NCBI GenBank assembly: GCA_027924645.1
Contig: BSBN01001343.1
Coordinates: 248,001-312,000 of the forward strand
Reading direction: 5' to 3'
From: Cunninghamia lanceolata
Lineage: Eukaryota; Streptophyta; Pinopsida; Cupressales; Cupressaceae
DNA length: 64,000 nucleotides
In this document: positions 57,961 to 64,000 of the stretch, piece after piece
Position numbering within the stretch: the first letter of the stretch is position 1
How the letters are laid out: each line of letters opens with the position of its first letter
Notes under the pieces: model-generated
The model's database searches: none
Told to the model about the DNA's origin: nothing
The model's input: only the letters and a program-made list of their open reading frames with translations
Program-made: the position numbers and the translations under genes

Positions 57961-60927
57961 AATAAACATGAAACTAAAAAAAGATAAACTTTGTTATAAT
58001 TTGGTAATGAGAAGTAGTGTACAGATTGTAGTCAACAAAGAGTTGGAGTAGATTGTTGATTGAAATATCTAGCAATAAGAGGTTGCCAACATGTGTAGAG
58101 GATCCTCCTCCCTCTTCCTAAGTGAGATGTGCATTGTCTTGTATGCAAGCAAATAGCTAGTAGCCAAAGAACAAGGAATTATTATGACTTGTATTTACTG
58201 TAGGGCTCCCTAGAATGAAACCAGTATATCCACAAGGGTTATGTGAATTTGGTAGCTTATTCTTTTGTTAAGGATATTCAATACTCAATACTACATGAAA
58301 CAATTGAAACCCATAAGCCACATGAAGTGTGACAGAAAGGCTACCTGTAAGACATCTAGGCCCATCATTTAAAATCAAGAAAATACATTTTGCCACACTT
58401 CGTGTGCTTTGTGGTTGGATGAATAGACATGGAATTCCTTCTTTTACCATCTTTTGAATGGAATAAAAAATGTCTATTCGTCCACTTCCAAAGTTGGAGG
58501 AATTTTGTGCTATTGTATAGATACATGTAAATAGAAATTGTGAGTAATTTGGGGATACATGAAAAGAACATGTCCTCACAATATAGAATTCCTACTGGTA
58601 GTGTCTTATAGAATTCTTGTTTGTTATGAGATGCTCACCAGGCTCATTGAGTTGGTTGTGTTTTGTAATGTTTGCAGGAATAATGTGCACAAGTACTATT
58701 TTGTCAAGTGAATTAAAAGTAAGCACTTGGGGGATGTGACTTGTATTTACTACAAGGCTCCCTGGAAGGAAACTAGTAAAGTCCACAAGGGCCATGTGAA
58801 TTTGGTATCTTATTCTGCCATTAAGGATATTCAATACTCAATACTATATGAATCAATCGAAACCCAAAAGGCACACAAAGTGTGATAGAATGCATGTAAG
58901 ACATCCAAGCCCATCATTTAAGATGAGTGCAGAATATGCACAAAATAGATTTGTTGAAAACTCTTAAAAAACTTTCAAGGAAATACAATTGATAGGTGTA
59001 AAGCCAAACTCAACAACCTTTGCCAACATTCTCCCTAGTTACATGCCAAAATATGAGCTTAAAAAAAATAGGAGCTTTGAGAATGCTAATGACAATGGTC
59101 TCTTCATTTCCAATTCACAAGCATCATTTTCAAGATAAAAATGTTTCTCTAAACATTCATTTGTCATAAACTTAAAAGACAAACATTTCAACCTAGACAT
59201 TCAACACATGAAGCTATGGTTCTAGTGAGATTGCAGTGTCAAACCTTTCAAACACCTTGCAAACATCTTTTGACGATTGTTTTGGTTAGTTGTGGTCGTT
59301 TCCACTAACTTCTTCACTAAGATGGCACGTGCTTTAACAATCCATAAGTTCAAAGGTTTCATACTTGAAAGAGCAACGATAGACATTAGAGGCATTAATC
59401 ATCAAGGTCTCATGTTCACTTCAATCTCGTGTGGTTGGTGCTTGGTGGATCTATGCATTTCCTTGACCTTTGGCTACTAGTTGTTTGCTCCACTTGAAAA
59501 ATAGTACTTGTGCACATTATTCCTACAAATGTTATAGAACACAATCACCTTAATGAGCCTGGCAAGCATCTCACAACAAGCAAGAATTCTAAAAGACATT
59601 ACCGGTAGGAATTCTATATTGTAAAGATATGTTCTTTGTGTATATCCCCAGACTACTCACAATTTCTATCTACATGTACCTATACAATAGCACAAGATTC
59701 CTACAAGTGGTGTGTATATCTATGTTCTTTGTGTACACAAACTTGAAGCCACCTTATCCTAGATTTTGCAGATCATCAAAGGACTTGGTTTGGTCTTTAT
59801 GTCATGGTATGAGAATTTTTGTTACAGAGAAAATGGATATTGCCCCTACTTGTTTTGTAGTCTAGTTCATTCTAATTATGGTAGCCATGGAAGAATTCAT
59901 GTGCCCTATATTGGAGGGTTTGTTTAGGTGAAGGTTGAAAGAATTTGTAGACATCGATTTTTTATGGGTTTTGGCTATGGATACGATAATTTTTTGGCTT
60001 CTTTTTTGTTAAGATCAAGTTCTACTTTATACATGTAATAATGGGCAAGTCAACAAATTAATTACATCTCCACTACTCTCTCAATCATTAGAATTTAAAT
60101 GTTTTATTTTTGAGAGAACAATACATGTAATTTTCACCTTATGAGAATTTCCATTTAAATTATTTTGAAGCTTCATTATGTATTATTAGCCTTGCTTCAA
60201 GGCTTGACTAGATCTTAGTCTACTTAGGCATAGAAATTCCCAGTGATAACGTATGTGTTACAAACTTAAATCATATGAAATCCATTAATGAAAATTTTGA
60301 TAAATATTTATCCTTTTTTTTATTTACCAAATTTAACCTTTGACTATTTTTTTATTTTTTCCCCCAATATTCCTTAGATTCTTAAACCCTTCTTGAAGAT
60401 GGAATTTTAGCTGTGATGACTTATAAATTAACATACATAGTTTTGTTTTGAGTATTTTAGTTGCTTAGACCAGGAGCCGTTTTATGTGGAGAATGTTGCA
60501 TGGACATGGTTGTACCATAACTTAGATGTGTTTGATATTTTCTCCTTATTGTGTCACACTTCATGTGCCTTGTGGGTTTCAATTGTTTCATGTAGTATTG
60601 AGTATTAAATATCCTTAACGACAAAATAAGCTACCAAATTCACATAACCCTTGTGGATATACCAGTTTTGTTCCAGGGAGCCCTATAATAAATACAAGTC
60701 ACAATAATTCCTTGACCTTTGGCTACTAGTGGTTTGCTTGCATACAAGACAGTGCATATCTCACTTAGGAAGAGGGAGGAGGATCCTCTACACATGTTGA
60801 CAACCTCTTATTGCTAGATATTTCAATCAACAATCTACTCCAACTCTTTGTTGACTACACTTTGTACACTACTTCTCATTGCCAGATTATAGCAAAGTTT
60901 ATCTTTTTTTTTAGTTTCATGTTTATT
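57961..60927. mobile_element. Foldback-like element with long inverted arms
   Basis: Outer arms 57961-58335 and 60551-60927 are inverted repeats of about 375 bp starting AATAAACATGAAAC. Inner arms 58496-58710 and 59491-59705 are inverted repeats of about 215 bp. A direct repeat of part of the outer arm (58186-58376) lies at 58738-58924. No transposase is visible in the centre or in 59706-60550. Just outside the arms, AGGGAAC (left) and AGGGCAC (right, inverted) may be the true ends, but no target duplication is evident. Short frames within the arms are not genes. Confidence 0.65.
60299..60345. mobile_element. Fragment of the MITE-like element
   Basis: GATAAATATTTATCC then ACCAAATTTAACCTTTGACT matches the interior of the 5917-6054 element in reverse orientation. 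Both terminal repeats are gone. Confidence 0.55.
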
Positions 60928-60957
60928 TATATAGTGCCCTCATTATAGGCACCTATC

Positions 60958-62008
60958 TGTTGGGAATTAAGGTGTCTCAACCTTGGTAATTCCTTACATT
61001 TGTAATGTTTGCATTTATTATTTAATTGCCTATGTTGTAAATATTTGTAAATTCCATATTGTCATATTGTGGGATGTGGCACAGTGATATGTCGATCCTA
61101 CATGGAATATGACAACTTGTAATTTTGTCCTCACATGAGGAGATAGGCATCCCACTTTGTGGTAGGAGCATTTTGGCATGTGTCGGCATCGTCCATGTTG
61201 TGTAAGGGAATGTTTGACCGAACCGGTTATGACGTATTCCTATGACGAATCTATGACATGTAAGAGTCAGAAATAGAAGTCTGTAAGACAGGTGATGACA
61301 TGTGTCATGAAGCATCTTTGAATAAGGCATATTTGGGCGCCCAAAGGTGGAATATGACATGTTGTAAGAGAATGTTATTTATAGCCTGTGTGATATATTC
61401 TCTTACAACTATAAGTTGTAACTGATATGATAGATTCTATGATGCTTGTAAGTGTCATAAGAACGTCTGTCATAGCCCATTTTGGAAATAGGTGACCTCT
61501 TTGGAATGGGAGCTATGGACAAGTGTTAGGCACATTCTACAATGTTGACCAAGTGTCCTTAGGCGTGGGTTTTGGTCCATGAAGCCATGTTGGATGCCCA
61601 TCCCATGATAGGTCCAATATTCCCTTGTATTTCCTATATAAACAGGTGCTTGGAGATGGAGTTTGTATCATAGGTTTAAAGGTACTATTATGCTACCAGA
61701 TTGACTCTAGACATGAGTGTCAAAGACCATGAAAGCTTGCATTGCTAGTGTATTGTAAACAACTTTTAGATTTGTTAATACATTGTGCAGGTTTTTGAGT
61801 GTGGGGTTTTTTCACCCAGTAAGGGTTTTCCCCATCGTAAATCTTTGTCTCTCTTCTTCTGTCTTCTTTCTGGTACTTGTGTGTTGCTATAATAACTCTG
61901 TTAGATGTTGTATGTTACTGTAGTGATAAGAAATAAATTGAATTTGTATAGCTCTTCCCTCATTAGATTAGTGTAGGAAGTGATTTCCGCACACCTAGCT
62001 TCCTTTCA
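60958..62008 (+). repeat. Copia 5' LTR (1051 bp)
   Basis: Starts TGTTGGGAATTAAGG and ends CTTCCTTTCA just before the primer site. TATATAAACAG at about 61634 is the probable promoter, and GTAAGGGTTTTCCCC at 61819 marks U5. The minus frame at 61360-61022 is inside the LTR and not a gene. Confidence 0.8.
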
Positions 62009-62010
62009 GT

Positions 62011-62022
62011 TGGTATCAAAGC
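62011..62022 (+). other. Primer binding site
   Basis: TGGTATCAAAGC, one base from the perfect iMet complement (G to A). Confidence 0.85.
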
Positions 62023-62125
62023 TTGGTCAATTTTGGTCTTAGCTGTTGGGTAGGGGTTTTTTGAGCTGATCTTAAGTTGAGTGGGATTCTATGCAGAGTA
62101 TTCTAATTTCTATTGCAGCAAGAAG

Positions 62126-63000
62126 ATGGCAAGCACATCAGGAAGGTTTGAAGTGGAGAAGTTCAATTGTAGTAATTTCGAGCTGTGGAAGCTTAAGATG
62201 GAAGACATGCTTGTTGACCAAGACCTTTGGGAAAGTGTTAATGGAACTAAACCAGCTACAATGTCACAAGATGAGTGGGATCTCAAGGATCAAAAGGCTA
62301 AGGGTCTCATAAGACTTAGTCTTGCTGATTTTGTGTTGTTAAATGTCCACGAGGAGACTATTGTAAAACTACTTTGGAAGAAGTTGGGAGATGTGTATCA
62401 AGCACAATCCCTGCTTAATAAACTTTTCCTAAGAAAGAAGTTGTATTCTCTTTGAATGGAGGATGGAGGATCCGTTACTGAACATATGAATACTTTTAAC
62501 ATGTTGGTTGCACAATTGACATCTATTGGTGTAAAGATGGAGGAGGATTGATGCATGACCTTGCTTTGTTCTTTTCTGGACTCATGGGATCATCTTGTCA
62601 TGGCTATTGGAAGCACCACATCCACATTCAAAATGGACGAAGTGGTTTCTTCACTGTTGTCTGAAGAGATGCGGAGAAAGTCTTTTGAGGTAACCAAAGA
62701 GGCCCTTGTAGTTCATGGAAGACCCAAGGAGAAAGGGAAGAAGAAGGACAAGAAAGCTGTGAAGGCTAGATCCAAATCCCATGGGAGATCGGAATCTCTT
62801 AGAAAGTCCAAGGCTCTTTGTTGGAACTATGGAAAAACTAGGCATTTCTGAAAGGAATGCAAAGAGGAGAAGAAGAATAAGAAGAAGAAAGCTCCTAATT
62901 CAGATTCTGATAAGTCACAAGATGACGGTGATGCTTTCATCGCACCCCTGGCAACCCATGCATCTGACAATGTGTGGGTAATTGACTCTAGGCATCATTC
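62126..63000 (+). pseudogene. Copia gag and protease start, broken
   Basis: ATG 62126 opens MASTSGRFEVEKFNCSNFEL, with the gag core at LLWKKLGDVYQAQSLLNKLF. TGA near 62453 ends the first frame. A further TGA lies near 62549, and coding continues at 62555-62851. The knuckle reads CWNYGKTRHF and then a TGA, with Tyr at the second Cys, as in the other Copia. The protease motif near 62980 reads VIDSR, lacking the catalytic Gly. Confidence 0.85.
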
Positions 63001-63390
63001 CACATGACCTCGCATCGAGACTGGTTCACTAAGTATGAGGAGTTCGATGGTGGAAAGGTGTATCTGGGTGACGACTCGCATCTAAAGATTATTGGTCGTG
63101 GAAGAGTCTCTATCTGATTCCTTGATGGTCGAGTGAAGGGGATCTCTGGGGTTATACACATCCTAGGCTTAGCATGGAACCTGCTTTCTGTAAGTAGTTT
63201 TAATTATGCAGGTGTGCAGGTTATCTTTTCAAAAGAAGGATGCAAGATGACTAGAGGAGCTATGGTGCTTGCTAAGGGTACTAGGAGAGGTACTCTGTTT
63301 TAGCTGGAGGCATGCATTTCACAATGCAATAGTTCTTCTGACTCAAGGAAGAGGGCAGCAGTCACTTCATTCCCACCATCTGAACGAGCA

Positions 63391-64000
63391 GTGAAGAAAT
63401 CTGTTGTTACTAGCCTTGATGGTTGTAATCGTGCATTGGAGGTTAAACTTCCTACTGAAAAGACAATGTTATGGCATAAGAGATTTGGCCACATTGGTGA
63501 GAAGGGTCTATGTACTCTAAAAAATAAGAACATCATTGAGGAGTTAGATGATTCTAATCTTGAGTTTGACTTTTGTGAACATTGCATTTATGGAAAACAA
63601 AACCGTGTTCAATTTTACTCTAGTTCTCATAAGTCTTCTGGTGTGTTGGACCTTATCCATTCTGATGTGTTTGGTCCTGTTAATGTTCCTTTGTTATCAA
63701 AATCTGTATACTTTGTATCTTTTATAGATGATTATAGTAGAAGGAAATGGATTTATTTTCTCAGAAGCAAATATAAGTCTATAGCAAGTTTAAGGAGTTT
63801 ATGGCCTTTGCTGAAAATCAGACTGGTAAAAAGATTAAATGTTTGAGAATAGACAATGGTGGTGAGTTCTGTTCTACAAAATTTGATAAGTATTGTAAGG
63901 AACTTGGGATTGAAAGACATAAGACAACTCCATACACCCTGCAGCAAAATGGAGTTGCAGAGAGGATGAACATGACACTGATGGAGAAGGCTAGGAGTAT
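63391..64000 (+). pseudogene. Copia pre-integrase and integrase core, partial
   Basis: 63391-63846 contains MLWHKRFGHIGEKGL (HHCC-type region), LDLIHSDVFGPV (first catalytic Asp) and FVSFIDDYSRRKWIYF. A frameshift near 63785 leads to IDNGGEFCS (second Asp) and YTLQQNGVAERMN, the block before the catalytic Glu, at the window end. RT and RNase H are outside. Confidence 0.9.

Larger units (their letters stand above)
60958..64000 (+). mobile_element. Copia LTR retrotransposon, 5' part, runs off window
   Basis: LTR 60958-62008, primer site 62011-62022, gag from 62126 and integrase reaching the window edge. Its gag and integrase resemble those of the 13708 Copia, so they belong to the same broad lineage, though the LTRs differ beyond the first ~25 bp. 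Multiple stops mark it as defective. Confidence 0.9.

Noticed and set aside
58268..59865. Open frames of 60-110 aa in the foldback-like element as a transposase
   Set aside because: They are short, lie mostly in the repeated arms, and show no DDE or zinc-finger pattern.

Overview
This is a transposon-dominated stretch of a large plant nuclear genome. One full-length receptor kinase gene is visible, and almost everything else is LTR retrotransposon, LINE or repeat. The very long LTRs, low gene density and decayed Copia and Gypsy families with tRNA-iMet-type primer sites fit a gymnosperm, perhaps a conifer. That is inference from element style, not from a diagnostic gene.

Layout. 1-1182: minus-strand Gypsy (chromovirus-like) gag start and its 5' LTR. 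1183-6360: copy A of a segmental duplication, interrupted by two oppositely oriented Copia-type LTRs (1435-4248) and holding a lectin receptor kinase pseudogene (5316-5778) and a small inverted-repeat element. 6490-13690: minus-strand L1-type LINE with a 934-bp segment present three times in tandem. 13708-35535: a three-level nest. A Copia element (TSD TGGAT) contains an RT-less Gypsy-like element (17666-34045, TSD GTACT), which contains a gag-only element with 2.78-kb LTRs (23113-31417, TSD TCCAT). 35541-35861: exon-like remnant resembling a replication protein A OB fold. 36768-40265: minus-strand chromovirus LTR and chromodomain module fused in frame to a Copia gag-integrase segment. 41241-49218: non-autonomous LTR element (TSD AATAG) whose 3' LTR is split by a 3.5-kb solo LTR (TSD GAGGT). 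It sits inside an unidentified gene remnant.

49671-57430 is copy B of the duplication. It has the intact L-type lectin receptor kinase (51882-53882, minus) and a 1.26-kb retroposon, for which copy A supplies the empty site. 57961-60927 is a foldback-like element with ~375-bp inverted arms. 60958-64000 is the 5' LTR and gag-protease-integrase part of another Copia element that runs off the window.

The only gene likely to make a functional host protein is the lectin receptor kinase, a plasma-membrane receptor. All retrotransposon reading frames seen carry stops or frameshifts. LTR divergence judged by eye decreases from outer to inner nest levels, as expected for sequential insertions.
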